From contig VCCI02000001.1 in the NCBI GenBank assembly GCA_005938025.2, forward strand, positions 558,001 through 622,000: DNA of 64,000 bases, written 5' to 3'. Made by a program: the position numbers and the translations under genes. Source of the DNA: Inquilinus sp. KBS0705. Lineage in GTDB: Bacteria > Bacteroidota > Bacteroidia > Sphingobacteriales > Sphingobacteriaceae. The notes beneath the pieces were generated by a model. That model made no database searches. It worked only from the letters and a program-made list of their open reading frames with translations, and was not told the DNA's origin. How positions within the stretch are numbered: position 1 is the stretch's first letter; each line of letters starts with the position of its first letter. Below are positions 19,276 to 26,639 of this stretch, piece after piece.

Positions 19276-19716
19276 TCAAGTCTTTTTCTTCCAGTATGTC
19301 AACGCCAGTGATCTGCTTAATGCAGTTAAAATCGGTTCTGAAGAGTGGGTTTTAAGTTCGGCCGCCAGCACTTCTTCATACCTAGGGTCCAACCTGGCGA
19401 TAAAATACTTTTGCTTCAGGTCACTCTGTTTGAACTTTAGATCCATCGCCGTTTTTAAGCCTGCGCTATCAGCCAGATATAATCCGGCGAATTTATAGAT
19501 ATTGGAAGTGGCATCCATCCCTTTAATCTTCGGCCTGTTCAGGATACCTTTTACTATACTGCTTTCGACTCCCGAATGCATATAGCCTTTTAAAGAAACC
19601 TGTTCGTCCGGGGTAAGTTCAAAATGCTGTTGCTCAAGCTGCGTCCTTCCGCGAAAGCGGGGGGAGCAAGCGGAAGTCGGGCAAGCCCGACTTTTTCCGC
19701 TTGCCCTGCGGGGCAA
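19276..19716 (-). pseudogene. Fragment of an unrecognised mobile-element protein
   Basis: The open frame encodes about 146 residues. The last ~110 (from FELTPDEQVSLKGYMHSG to SLALTYWKKKT) look like the C-terminus of a real protein, with an alternating helical pattern and many Lys residues. The first ~35 residues are translated from a GC-rich hairpin and are low in plausibility, so the natural start is missing. I do not recognise the family. It is convergent with the HEPN gene and lies at the join between the defence cargo and the mobilisation core, which suggests it was truncated by insertion or recombination there. Confidence 0.4.
19666..19704. repeat. GC-rich hairpin (REP-like palindrome)
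   Basis: Two nested inverted repeats form a long hairpin: outer arms GCAAGCGG (19666-19673) and CCGCTTGC (19697-19704), inner arms GTCGGGC (19676-19682) and GCCCGAC (19685-19691) with a 2-nt loop. A further GCCCTGCGGGGC palindrome follows immediately. The local GC content is far above the adjacent AT-rich genes. It could be a REP-type repeat, a recombination scar or a terminator. Confidence 0.65.
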
Positions 19717-19914
19717 CGCAGATTTGCGTATACGATGAGTATACTTACCCCCCGCCCAATACCGAAATAGTAGAAAATAGTATACTCAAAGGTATACCAG
19801 TAACCTTTTGTAACATCGGCAGGCTCCAAATAAAAATATCCCCACCTTTTTCAAGTGGTGAATTTAACCTGTTCAGGTTACTCAGCTTTGTCCTAATTAA
19901 AAAAAGGAGGAATG

Positions 19915-20181
19915 ATGAATGTAGAGCTGATCACAAGAGATGACCTGAAAGAATTCAAAACAGAACTTTTAGAAGAGATCAAGAAGATCGTGCCCTTTGA
20001 TGTTACTGGCCAGTCCAAAAAATGGTTAAAAAGCAATGAGGTCAGGAAGCTGTTGAAGATCTCTCCGGGAACATTGCAGAATCTGCGGGTCAATGGTACG
20101 CTGCGTTTTACCCGCGTGGGCAGTACGATGTATTATAAGATGGAGGATATCCACAAGCTGCTGGAAGGAGGGATGCAATGA
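19915..20181 (+). CDS. Excisionase-like helix-turn-helix protein
   Basis: Small DNA-binding protein of about 88 residues. The C-terminal half (KWLKSNEVRKLLKISPGTLQNLRVNGTL then YYKMEDIHKLL, considered in pieces) is a MerR/HTH_17-type fold as in phage and transposon excisionases. An AGGAGG at 19905-19910 makes the second ATG (19915) a better start than 19912. This is an unusually strong Shine-Dalgarno for a Bacteroidota gene and suggests imported regulation. It overlaps the next gene by 4 nt and heads the mobilisation operon. A control function for excision or mobilisation is likely. Confidence 0.75.
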   Translation: MNVELITRDDLKEFKTELLEEIKKIVPFDVTGQSKKWLKSNEVRKLLKISPGTLQNLRVNGTLRFTRVGSTMYYKMEDIHKLLEGGMQ

Positions 20182-20510
20182 ATGCCAATCTGACTACGCA
20201 CCAACTTGCAGGCTATGGCCGGCTGCTTCGGCTCAGCAGTAGAGATGAGCGGCTGAATGCTTCGCATATTAGCATGTTCACGGGCTTGTTTGTCCACTGG
20301 CAGCGTTGTGGTTATGCCAGCTCTTTTGCGATCACCAGGAGGTCGGTGATGGCTTATAGCCGGATCGCGTCGATCGCTACTTACCACAAATGCATTAAGG
20401 ATCTACATGAGTTTGGTTATATCCGCTACCAGCCCTCGTATCACCCGAAGGCGGGCAGCCGGGTATGCTGGCCCGCTGGATGGCAAATAAGCGTCAATAA
20501 TAATGGATAA
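20178..20510 (+). CDS. Conserved mobile-element protein, winged-helix-like
   Basis: The protein is 110 residues, starting within the end of the excisionase gene (4-nt overlap). The segment ITRRSVMAYSRIASIATYHKCIKDLHEFGYI resembles a winged-helix replication or transcription factor in which a short helix pair is followed by a wing (YIRYQPSYHP). Proteins of this size and shape are common between excisionase and mobilisation genes in Bacteroidota elements, from my memory of such loci. The function is not established; a DNA-binding regulator is the most economical reading. Confidence 0.6.
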   Translation: MNANLTTHQLAGYGRLLRLSSRDERLNASHISMFTGLFVHWQRCGYASSFAITRRSVMAYSRIASIATYHKCIKDLHEFGYIRYQPSYHPKAGSRVCWPAGWQISVNNNG

Positions 20511-20512
20511 CA

Positions 20513-21067
20513 ATGGCAAAAGATGAGAATATCAAAACGATCCGGTTCCCGGTAAAGACAGATGAGAGATTGCAGGCGGTCGCTAATAAATGCGGCCTAA
20601 CTAAGCTAGGCTGCTTTATCCATATGACGGACTATTTTTATAAGAACAAGAAAGACCCAAGAGATCTGAGTGATGAGCTCTTAAAGAACGCTTTGAATAA
20701 AAAGACCGATAATATCGTAGCTTTTATCCGGACGCAGGAGCAGGAACTGCTTATCCCGATCAAAAAAGATGTGGAACACTTATTGGCCGGACTCGCAAAA
20801 ATTTTGCAGTATTTCCAAAGCGAGATTATTACCCATAATGAAGATCTCCGTGACACCTGTCAGAACCAGTCGGTGAGTACTGGCCGGATACTCGAATACT
20901 TAAAAAGAGCGGATCAGGCACAACTGGAGAGGAAGAAATTAAAGGAAAAGGTTTCAGCAATACTGGAATACTATATCAGTGCCAGGGAGCAAATGGGTAT
21001 GATGACCAAACAGACTGATAAGGACGCCCTTATTCAAAATGTAAGACAACAGGTAAATAATCTTTGA
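20513..21067 (+). CDS. BfmA/BtgA-type mobilisation protein
   Basis: The protein is 184 residues and basic. The N-terminus (IKTIRFPVKTDERLQAVANKCG) is a ribbon-helix-helix-like DNA-binding unit, followed by a long helical region with coiled-coil character. This matches the BfmA/BtgA accessory mobilisation proteins of Bacteroides elements, which bind near oriT and help the relaxase. It starts 2 nt after the preceding gene and is followed at 21 nt by the relaxase-like gene, so all four genes from 19915 form one operon. Confidence 0.75.
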   Translation: MAKDENIKTIRFPVKTDERLQAVANKCGLTKLGCFIHMTDYFYKNKKDPRDLSDELLKNALNKKTDNIVAFIRTQEQELLIPIKKDVEHLLAGLAKILQYFQSEIITHNEDLRDTCQNQSVSTGRILEYLKRADQAQLERKKLKEKVSAILEYYISAREQMGMMTKQTDKDALIQNVRQQVNNL

Positions 21068-21088
21068 AGGCAACCAGGTACAGCGATC

Positions 21089-22000
21089 ATGCATGTGAAT
21101 ATTACCAAAAGCGAAACAGGCAACAATAAAGGCAGCAGTAGCCAATTGGTCGCTTACCTTGAAAAAGAGAACCGGATTCCAGAAGGGCAACATAACAACC
21201 TTCGAACGCCGGAATATTGGTTTAACCATACCAGTGATAGCATCCAGCCATATGATGTGCGGCGATGTATTGATGGCAACGTAGCGAAGCTTTCAAAAGA
21301 AGATGCCAAGTTCTTCCTGGTGAATATGAGCCCCAGCAGTAAAGAATTGCTTTTTTTGAAAGGGCGTTTCGGCGAGGAGCAAACAAAGGCATATTTAAAG
21401 GCATATGCAAACGCGGTGATGGATGTTTACGCTAAAAACTTTAAACGCAAAGGCGTGAACGGGAATAAAGACCTTATTTATTTCGGAAAGCTGGAATATC
21501 ACCGGTATTATACCTTCAAAGACCTGGAGGTTCGGAAAGATTTGGCCAGGAAAGGTGACATAAAACCGGGTGAACAACTGCATATGCAAGTTATTGTCAG
21601 CCGTAAGGATGCCAGTAATAGTATCAAGTTGAGCCCTTTGAATAACTCTAAAGGGGCCAATGCGGCACACAGTGAGAAAGTAGGGCAATTTGACAGAGTT
21701 GCTTTTAAGCATGCGGCAGAAAGCTTGTTTGACACAATGTTTGGTTATGAACGGGGGATCGAAGAATCATTCAGATATGCCAATACCCTTAAACATGGTT
21801 CTTATGAACAAAAGCAGGATGTTAAAGAGCAAATGAAGTTTGAAGCGGTGTTAAATCTAAATAAGAACGCCGAGCATGGTCAAGGCCTGTTAAAAACACT
21901 GTTCAATGATGACGGCGATTACAATGCACCTGTGCCGGACGGGTTGAAAAGAACAAGAAAGAAAAAGCGGCGTAGAAATAGCGGAGGCTTAGGATTATAA
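21089..22000 (+). CDS. Mobilisation relaxase-like protein (BtgB/DUF5712 type)
   Basis: The protein is 303 residues. The N-terminus (MHVNITKSETGNNKGSSSQL) and the central segment EQLHMQVIVSRKDASNSIKLSPLNN are characteristic of DUF5712/BtgB-like mobilisation proteins. The HMQVIVSRKD stretch resembles the histidine-containing strand of relaxases, where metal-binding His residues sit. A nucleophilic Tyr cannot be placed with confidence. The protein ends in a run of Lys/Arg. It is the last gene of the mobilisation operon. An oriT would be expected nearby, but I did not identify one with certainty. Confidence 0.75.
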   Translation: MHVNITKSETGNNKGSSSQLVAYLEKENRIPEGQHNNLRTPEYWFNHTSDSIQPYDVRRCIDGNVAKLSKEDAKFFLVNMSPSSKELLFLKGRFGEEQTKAYLKAYANAVMDVYAKNFKRKGVNGNKDLIYFGKLEYHRYYTFKDLEVRKDLARKGDIKPGEQLHMQVIVSRKDASNSIKLSPLNNSKGANAAHSEKVGQFDRVAFKHAAESLFDTMFGYERGIEESFRYANTLKHGSYEQKQDVKEQMKFEAVLNLNKNAEHGQGLLKTLFNDDGDYNAPVPDGLKRTRKKKRRRNSGGLGL

Positions 22001-22137
22001 ACAGCTACTCAATGATGGGCAAGAAATTATTGTATTGGATCACTGGCATCGTAATTTTTGTTAATCGGATGATACCGCTTTACTTCATAAAAGGAGGAGT
22101 GAAGATAAGTTCCTTACGTAGTAAATAGCCATCTCGA

Positions 22138-22536
22138 CTACTTATTCCTAAGAAGCTCGTTTTTTTCACGTTCGCTTGCTAATAGGCGTTCATAAAGATC
22201 TACTATCTTTTCGATAGTATTAAATGTAGGTTGATAGTTTAATGAACTGGCAATTAAGGTCGAACTGTCACTGCTGGAATTATGGAAAGTATTTGAAATA
22301 ATATTAAAAACTGCTTCTTCACTAAAATTCTTGAGTCCTTCTGGAGTGACACCAAGAACAACGGCGATTTTTTCCAATAGATCGTCTTCGATTTCTTCAC
22401 TTTGCTCTAAGCGCGAAACGGTTTGTTGGCTTAAGCCCAGTTCAGTCGCAAATGCTTCTTGCTTGATGCCTCTCAGTTCTCTGATCTTACTGATCTTTCT
22501 GCCGATGTGTTGTTTATTAGGGTTGGCTGTTTCCAT
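22138..22536 (-). CDS. XRE-family helix-turn-helix regulator
   Basis: The protein is 132 residues. Residues about 12-70 are a Cro/CI-type HTH (GRKISKIRELRGIKQEAFAT and LGLSQQTVSRLEQSEEI), followed by a Ser/Thr-rich linker and a short C-terminal coiled coil. There is no S24 peptidase domain, so it is not LexA-like. It is transcribed away from the mobilisation operon end and divergently from the HEPN gene at 22720. The 183-bp space between them probably contains the operator. A role as element maintenance repressor is inferred. Confidence 0.85.
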   Translation of the reverse strand: METANPNKQHIGRKISKIRELRGIKQEAFATELGLSQQTVSRLEQSEEIEDDLLEKIAVVLGVTPEGLKNFSEEAVFNIISNTFHNSSSDSSTLIASSLNYQPTFNTIEKIVDLYERLLASEREKNELLRNK

Positions 22537-22719
22537 GGTATCAAATATAATTATTTGTCTGAGACAAGGATAATAAAATGCAAGTTAACAACAATTATCA
22601 AAATGGGTAAAATACCCGGGCATATGAGTATTTTACTCATGGTTTGGGTTCGGTACCGCTGCACATCATCCGTCTTTTGTTTTACCGGTTAATGGAAACC
22701 GGAACAAAATGGATTTCTT

Positions 22720-24249
22720 ATGTATGGTGACAAATTATTTCCATGGGATGAGTACCCGAAATTCCTGAGTTTTGAGGAGGTACAGCACCCGTTTGGAGTG
22801 GTATCGAACTATTTCGACGGTACCCTGCCGGAAGATCGGAGCAGGGAATTAATAGAGTGGCGTAGCTACGTGATCTCCCATAAGCATTACCGGCACCCTC
22901 ACGGACCGGGTAACTTACTATTTATCAGTGATGAACATTTGAGGCTGTTGGAGGCCTGTTACCTGCTTTTTGCGGCGTGTTCCCAATATTGGTTACGTAA
23001 TACGGCACTATTATCTGCGGAAGCCTTAGAAACGGCCCGAAAGGAGTGGTCTTACTTTCCGAACAATTTATCTGCAAAGGAACTGAGCAATCCTTACCGG
23101 GCGCTGAAAAAGATATTCCGGAAGTATAGCCTTGCCCAATACCGTGTTTACCTGAAAGAATGGCTGCATGCTGCGCTTTATAAGAACCCTATAGATGAAA
23201 GTATGACCGCGGGAGAGATCGAGGCGGTTTACGCGAACATGCAAAGGCTTGGCTCCGCCGCCTGGATGATCCTACAGGCCGAATCAGATTGTCCGAAATT
23301 TACAGGGGAACCGGAGCCGAAACATGAAGTTGAAAGAAACGAAATGCAAATCAAATCACCTTATGGTGAAATTGCAAAAAATGAGGAGAATATAGATAGT
23401 CTAAAGGCTGGTTTGGCTGACAGTGTAGCGCGGGATGGAGGGATCAAACCTTTTGCGCCAAAGATTTCACCTGCGGAGCAAATGGGCCTGGATGAAGTGG
23501 TCGCTTTGATCCGGAAAGAAATGCCGTCAGTGCGGATGATCAATTATTTGGGTTCTTACCAAGATCCATTTACTTTTTATCTGCTCATTTTGGTAGACGA
23601 TGCAGAGAAAATGCCGGAGCATTCTATCGTCAATAAGATAGAGGACAATTGCCGTCGCCTGGTCGCTGTTTATGCGATCGTGCACAAGATGCAAAGTGCG
23701 GTTAAGGGTTTAAAGAAAGGAGGGCGTTTCTGGAAGGCGTCTTTGGAGAAAGGCATCTGCCTTTACAAAGGTGATGGCGTTAAATTGCCGGAACCTCTGG
23801 CCGTAACAGACAAAGAAGAATACTCAGCTGTGTTAGCCCAATGGGAAAGATGGGGCAAACTTGGATATGATTTTTTCGGCGGAGCAGTTTATTATATTGA
23901 AAAGAAGAACTACCAGCTGGGGATATTCATGTTACACCAGGCAGCAGAATGCACCTTGATCGGTTTGATCAAAGTGATATTCGGTTACCGGCAATCGGTA
24001 CATAGTTTGACAAGGTTGTTAAAACTGACGCTGCTTTTTACAGATGAGCTGATGGAGATATTTGATCCGCAGGACTCGGATAAGTCAAAAGTATTTTCGT
24101 TGCTCTCTGCTGCATACGGGGAAGCAAGGTATAAAGAGGCGTTTAACCCAGAAGCCGATCTGGTGATCTCAGCGCAATATAAGGTCGAATTGTTGATCGC
24201 AAAAGCAAAGCTGATCTGTTTAAAGGTGATAGATGGTAAAAAATGTTAA
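22720..24249 (+). CDS. HEPN-domain protein with MNT-like middle region
   Basis: The protein is 509 residues in three parts. The N-terminal ~200 residues (rich in Trp and Tyr, helical) are unrecognised. A linker leads to about 260-355, where VRMINYLGSYQDPFTFYLLIL and the following strand and helix look like a minimal nucleotidyltransferase fold without the GS-x-DxD catalytic residues. The C-terminal ~130 residues are a HEPN domain (YYIEKKNYQLGIFMLHQAAE and SVHSLTRLLKL). HEPN/MNT combinations occur in toxin-antitoxin modules, but fused long forms like this are frequent passengers of Bacteroidota elements. It is divergent from the XRE regulator. The biological role is unknown. Confidence 0.65.
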   Translation: MYGDKLFPWDEYPKFLSFEEVQHPFGVVSNYFDGTLPEDRSRELIEWRSYVISHKHYRHPHGPGNLLFISDEHLRLLEACYLLFAACSQYWLRNTALLSAEALETARKEWSYFPNNLSAKELSNPYRALKKIFRKYSLAQYRVYLKEWLHAALYKNPIDESMTAGEIEAVYANMQRLGSAAWMILQAESDCPKFTGEPEPKHEVERNEMQIKSPYGEIAKNEENIDSLKAGLADSVARDGGIKPFAPKISPAEQMGLDEVVALIRKEMPSVRMINYLGSYQDPFTFYLLILVDDAEKMPEHSIVNKIEDNCRRLVAVYAIVHKMQSAVKGLKKGGRFWKASLEKGICLYKGDGVKLPEPLAVTDKEEYSAVLAQWERWGKLGYDFFGGAVYYIEKKNYQLGIFMLHQAAECTLIGLIKVIFGYRQSVHSLTRLLKLTLLFTDELMEIFDPQDSDKSKVFSLLSAAYGEARYKEAFNPEADLVISAQYKVELLIAKAKLICLKVIDGKKC

Positions 24250-24594
24250 TGGACGCCCATACCACCGGAAAGCAGACGAATCCTGATTTTGCCGTCAGCA
24301 CCTGCGGCAGGCAGGCTTCATTCCACCACGCGCTTGGCTCCGGGTTTCATTACGCTGCCAGCCTCGGTCCGGTTGGCTGATGTTCGCTGCCCTAACAACA
24401 GCAGGTAATCTTAAATCTCCAATGCACTGCTGCTACAAAATTAGCACCGCAGCAAAATTGTAAAGGCTACACAAAGCGGGCCGTTTGGTCCGCCTTTCAA
24501 CGGTGGCCCGGCCTTGACAATTTTGCTGCTTGCCGCTTTTAGTTGTTTACGCATTGCAATGGAGCATTGCGCGCATATAGCAAACTTTTACGTC
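24250..24594. other. Gene-free stretch with a long nested inverted repeat
   Basis: No gene is visible. The first 170 bases are GC-rich and featureless. A perfect 13-bp inverted repeat, GCAGCAAAATTGT (24449-24461) and ACAATTTTGCTGC (24517-24529), encloses an inner GGGCC/GGCCC pair, giving a potential cruciform of about 80 bp. A smaller dyad (GCAATG-gag-CATTGC) lies about 25 bp further on. The structure could be an oriT, a resolution site or a strong bidirectional terminator between the convergent HEPN and ORF6N genes. Confidence 0.55.
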
Positions 24595-25131
24595 CTAAAG
24601 GTCATCAGGCTTATAACCCAAACGTTTTCTTGGTTCATGTTCTTTCTTAGGAAGCCACCTGGCCAGTTCATCGAGGTAATCAAAAACTACCGCTATGTTT
24701 TTTCCCTGGCTGTTTAACTCTTTTTTGATCTGTTCTATTTCCAGTTGTATTTCAGTATTGCTGTTGATGAAATGGCGTAAGCGGCTGAATATTCTAACGA
24801 TCTGTATATTGACCTGTATGGCTTTGGGGCTGTTAAGGACACTGGAAAGCATTAGTACGCCATGTTCGGTAAATACTTTCGGTGCGTATCTTCTGCCGCC
24901 TGAACTTGAGGTCACAATTTGTGACCTCAAGTTTGACCATTCTTCATCCGACAATTGAAACATAAAATCCGAAGGGAATCTGTCGATATTCCGGTTGACG
25001 GCTTGATTAAGTACTTTGGTTTCTATTCCGTAAAGCTCGGCAAGGTCACTGTCCAGCATCACGTTCTGGCCTCTGAGGAAATAGATCTTAGTCGTTAAGT
25101 GCTCGTCTATGGTTTGTTGATGGTTTTTCAT
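24595..25131 (-). CDS. ORF6N-domain protein
   Basis: The protein is 178 residues. Residues about 10-100 are an ORF6N (KilA-N-related) domain: IYFLRGQNVMLDSDLAELYG, then LNQAVNRNIDRFPSDFMFQL and RYAPKVFTEHGVLML. The C-terminal third is a coiled coil ending in a basic tail. ORF6N proteins are DNA-binding factors widespread in phages and integrated elements, usually of unknown target. The gene lies 13 nt downstream of the integrase stop on the same strand, so the two are probably cotranscribed. Confidence 0.88.
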   Translation of the reverse strand: MKNHQQTIDEHLTTKIYFLRGQNVMLDSDLAELYGIETKVLNQAVNRNIDRFPSDFMFQLSDEEWSNLRSQIVTSSSGGRRYAPKVFTEHGVLMLSSVLNSPKAIQVNIQIVRIFSRLRHFINSNTEIQLEIEQIKKELNSQGKNIAVVFDYLDELARWLPKKEHEPRKRLGYKPDDL

Positions 25132-25144
25132 GTTGTGATTGTTT

Positions 25145-26368
25145 TTATATTGACGCTAATTTTTGGGTGAGGCTGGCCATATCCTGGCTGACTTTCATAT
25201 CTAATATCTTGGCATAATGTTGCGTGGTTTTGATATTGGTATGCCCGAGCATTTTGGATACGCTTTCGATCGATACGCCGTTAGCGAGGGTAACCGTTGT
25301 TGCGAAAGTGTGTCTTGCGATATGATAGGTAAGCTCCTTAGTTATTCCACAGGCATCGGCTATTTCTTTGAGGTAGCTGTTCATTTTTTGATTGCTCAGT
25401 ACAGGTAGGAGTAAACCGTCATTTGAACATTGCGGATGATCTTTGTATCTATTCATCAACTGGATGGCCGGAGGGAGTAGGGGAATATTAGACGCAGTAT
25501 CTGTTTTCTGCCTGCTAGTGGAAATCCATTCTTTGCCGTCAACACCTATAACGATCTCTGAACGCCTGAGTTTTTTAACATCCGCATAGGCAAGGCCGGT
25601 GTAACAGCTGAACAGAAAGATGTCGCGCACCTGCGCTATGCGGTCGCTAACCAGCTGCTTACCGGCCATACGGGCCAGTTCTTCCGCATTCAGGAAATCT
25701 CTTTTGACTTCTTTTACTTTTGGTTTGTATTTGCTGAAGGGGTCTTTATCCAGCCAGCCGTTCGCCAAACAGATCAAAATGATCTTTTTGAAGTTCTTCA
25801 AGTACTTGACGGTCGAGTTATTATTGCAATTTCGTTCTGACCGCAGGTAGAAATCATAAGCCATAACGAATTCATGATCTATGCTGATAATGGCGATATC
25901 GCTTAGTTTATATTTCCACATCAGGAAATCTTTGGTATGCTTTAAGCTGGTCTGGTATCGGTCATAGGTGCCTTTTGAAAATTCTTTACCGAGCAGCGCC
26001 TTTACTTCGGCATTGTGCTGTTCGAATATGGGCACGAGCATTTTTTCCCGTAAGACATTTTCTTTGCCAAGCAATACGCTCTTAAGGTTGGTCGCAGTTA
26101 GCGGCATTTTTTTGTTTATCATCGACTGATGCGCCTCATAAACCTGGTGCTCCAATGTTTTCAGGTAATCATTAAGCGAACGGGTATGCTCACCTGAGCC
26201 GGTTAATTTTTGTGCGGCGGTACTCCATTTGGATGGAATGACCTGCCGTTTAGAGGAGATTTCGATGCGTTGTCCATCAATGGTGATGCGTAAATAAATA
26301 GGGGCGGTGCCGTCGGCACTGATCTTCGAACTCTTTACGTAAAAGAGCAGAGAAAAAGATTTGTTCAT
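25145..26368 (-). CDS. Tyrosine site-specific recombinase (integrase)
   Basis: Integrase of 407 residues with the layout common in Bacteroidota transposons: an N-terminal Arm-DNA-binding domain (about 1-90), a SAM-like core-binding domain (about 100-200) and a catalytic domain (about 210-400). Catalytic residues are visible in CYTGLAYADVKKL (Arg-region Leu/Ala variant before the lysine-bearing strand), HIARHTFAT (HxxR) and LGHTNIKTTQHYAK, which carries the His and the Tyr nucleophile. It lies about 250 bp from a tRNA-3'-end-like sequence, the expected arrangement for an att-adjacent integrase. An 18-bp dyad sits directly upstream and could control its expression. It would catalyse integration and excision of the island. 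Confidence 0.93.
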   Translation of the reverse strand: MNKSFSLLFYVKSSKISADGTAPIYLRITIDGQRIEISSKRQVIPSKWSTAAQKLTGSGEHTRSLNDYLKTLEHQVYEAHQSMINKKMPLTATNLKSVLLGKENVLREKMLVPIFEQHNAEVKALLGKEFSKGTYDRYQTSLKHTKDFLMWKYKLSDIAIISIDHEFVMAYDFYLRSERNCNNNSTVKYLKNFKKIILICLANGWLDKDPFSKYKPKVKEVKRDFLNAEELARMAGKQLVSDRIAQVRDIFLFSCYTGLAYADVKKLRRSEIVIGVDGKEWISTSRQKTDTASNIPLLPPAIQLMNRYKDHPQCSNDGLLLPVLSNQKMNSYLKEIADACGITKELTYHIARHTFATTVTLANGVSIESVSKMLGHTNIKTTQHYAKILDMKVSQDMASLTQKLASI

Positions 26369-26409
26369 AATAGGTCGCTTTAAAGTGGATAAAATTAGTT
26401 ACTTCCTAA

Positions 26410-26454
26410 GCTATAAATCAAGATGTTTAAATACTGAACATCTTGATTTATAGC
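26410..26454. promoter_or_regulatory. 18-bp inverted repeat upstream of the integrase
   Basis: Perfect arms GCTATAAATCAAGATGTT (26410-26427) and AACATCTTGATTTATAGC (26437-26454) are separated by 9 nt, 42 bp upstream of the integrase start. No T-run follows either arm, so a terminator is less likely than an operator, a recombinase-binding dyad or a leader hairpin. Confidence 0.6.
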
Positions 26455-26497
26455 ACTTTATAAGCTTTCTGGTGACCTGATGGTCTAGATGCGTTAC

Positions 26498-26510
26498 AGG
26501 TCACCAATAG
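26498..26510 (+). repeat. Right copy of 13-nt direct repeat, in a GGTGACC/GGTCACC cluster
   Basis: AGGTCACCAATAG is identical to 8922-8934. Around it are an inverted copy GGTGACC (26471-26477) and another GGTCACC (26509-26515), so the 7-mer occurs three times within 45 bp. Such clustering beside an integrase and an att-like sequence suggests arm-type or excisionase binding sites. Confidence 0.45.
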
Positions 26511-26560
26511 GTCACCAGAAGAATGCGATTTATTGAATATTTTGGGTAGGTCTTAAAACA

Positions 26561-26595
26561 AAAAACGCCTTAAATGATGCATTTAAGGCGTTTTT
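26561..26595. terminator. Bidirectional rho-independent terminator
   Basis: Perfect 15-bp arms (AAAAACGCCTTAAAT 26561-26575, ATTTAAGGCGTTTTT 26581-26595) with a 5-nt loop, A-run before and T-run after. It insulates the integrase promoter region from transcription beyond the island end. Confidence 0.85.
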
Positions 26596-26615
26596 GAATT
26601 GTTTGATAGGTTATC

Positions 26616-26639
26616 AGCGGAGAGCTAGGGATTCGAACC
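26616..26639 (-). other. tRNA 3'-end-like remnant, putative attachment site
   Basis: Read on the minus strand, the sequence GGTTCGAATCCCTAGCTCT and the following CCGCT resemble the T-loop, 3' T-stem and 3' acceptor strand of a serine-type tRNA. The 5' side of the T-stem does not pair properly, and there is no anticodon arm, so this is not a functional tRNA gene. An AGCGGA segment about 20 bp away on the same strand pairs with the terminal TCCGCT. It lies about 250 bp from the integrase start. The likely reading is an att site produced by integration into a tRNA gene. Confidence 0.55.

Larger units (their letters stand above)
8922..26639. mobile_element. Putative integrated mobilisable island with defence cargo
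   Basis: The stretch contains, at its right end, a tyrosine integrase next to a tRNA-3'-end-like remnant, then ORF6N, HEPN, XRE, mobilisation and excisionase-like genes, and to the left two restriction systems and a HEPN-containing pair. Imperfect direct repeats around 8922 and 26498 are the best visible candidates for boundaries. No intact tRNA is seen at the left, so the left limit is uncertain. It carries mobilisation proteins but no conjugation (tra) genes, so it would be mobilised in trans. Confidence 0.5.

Noticed and set aside
22138..22536. LexA-like repressor for the SOS-type palindromes
   Set aside because: The XRE protein lacks the S24 peptidase domain and belongs to the mobilisable island.
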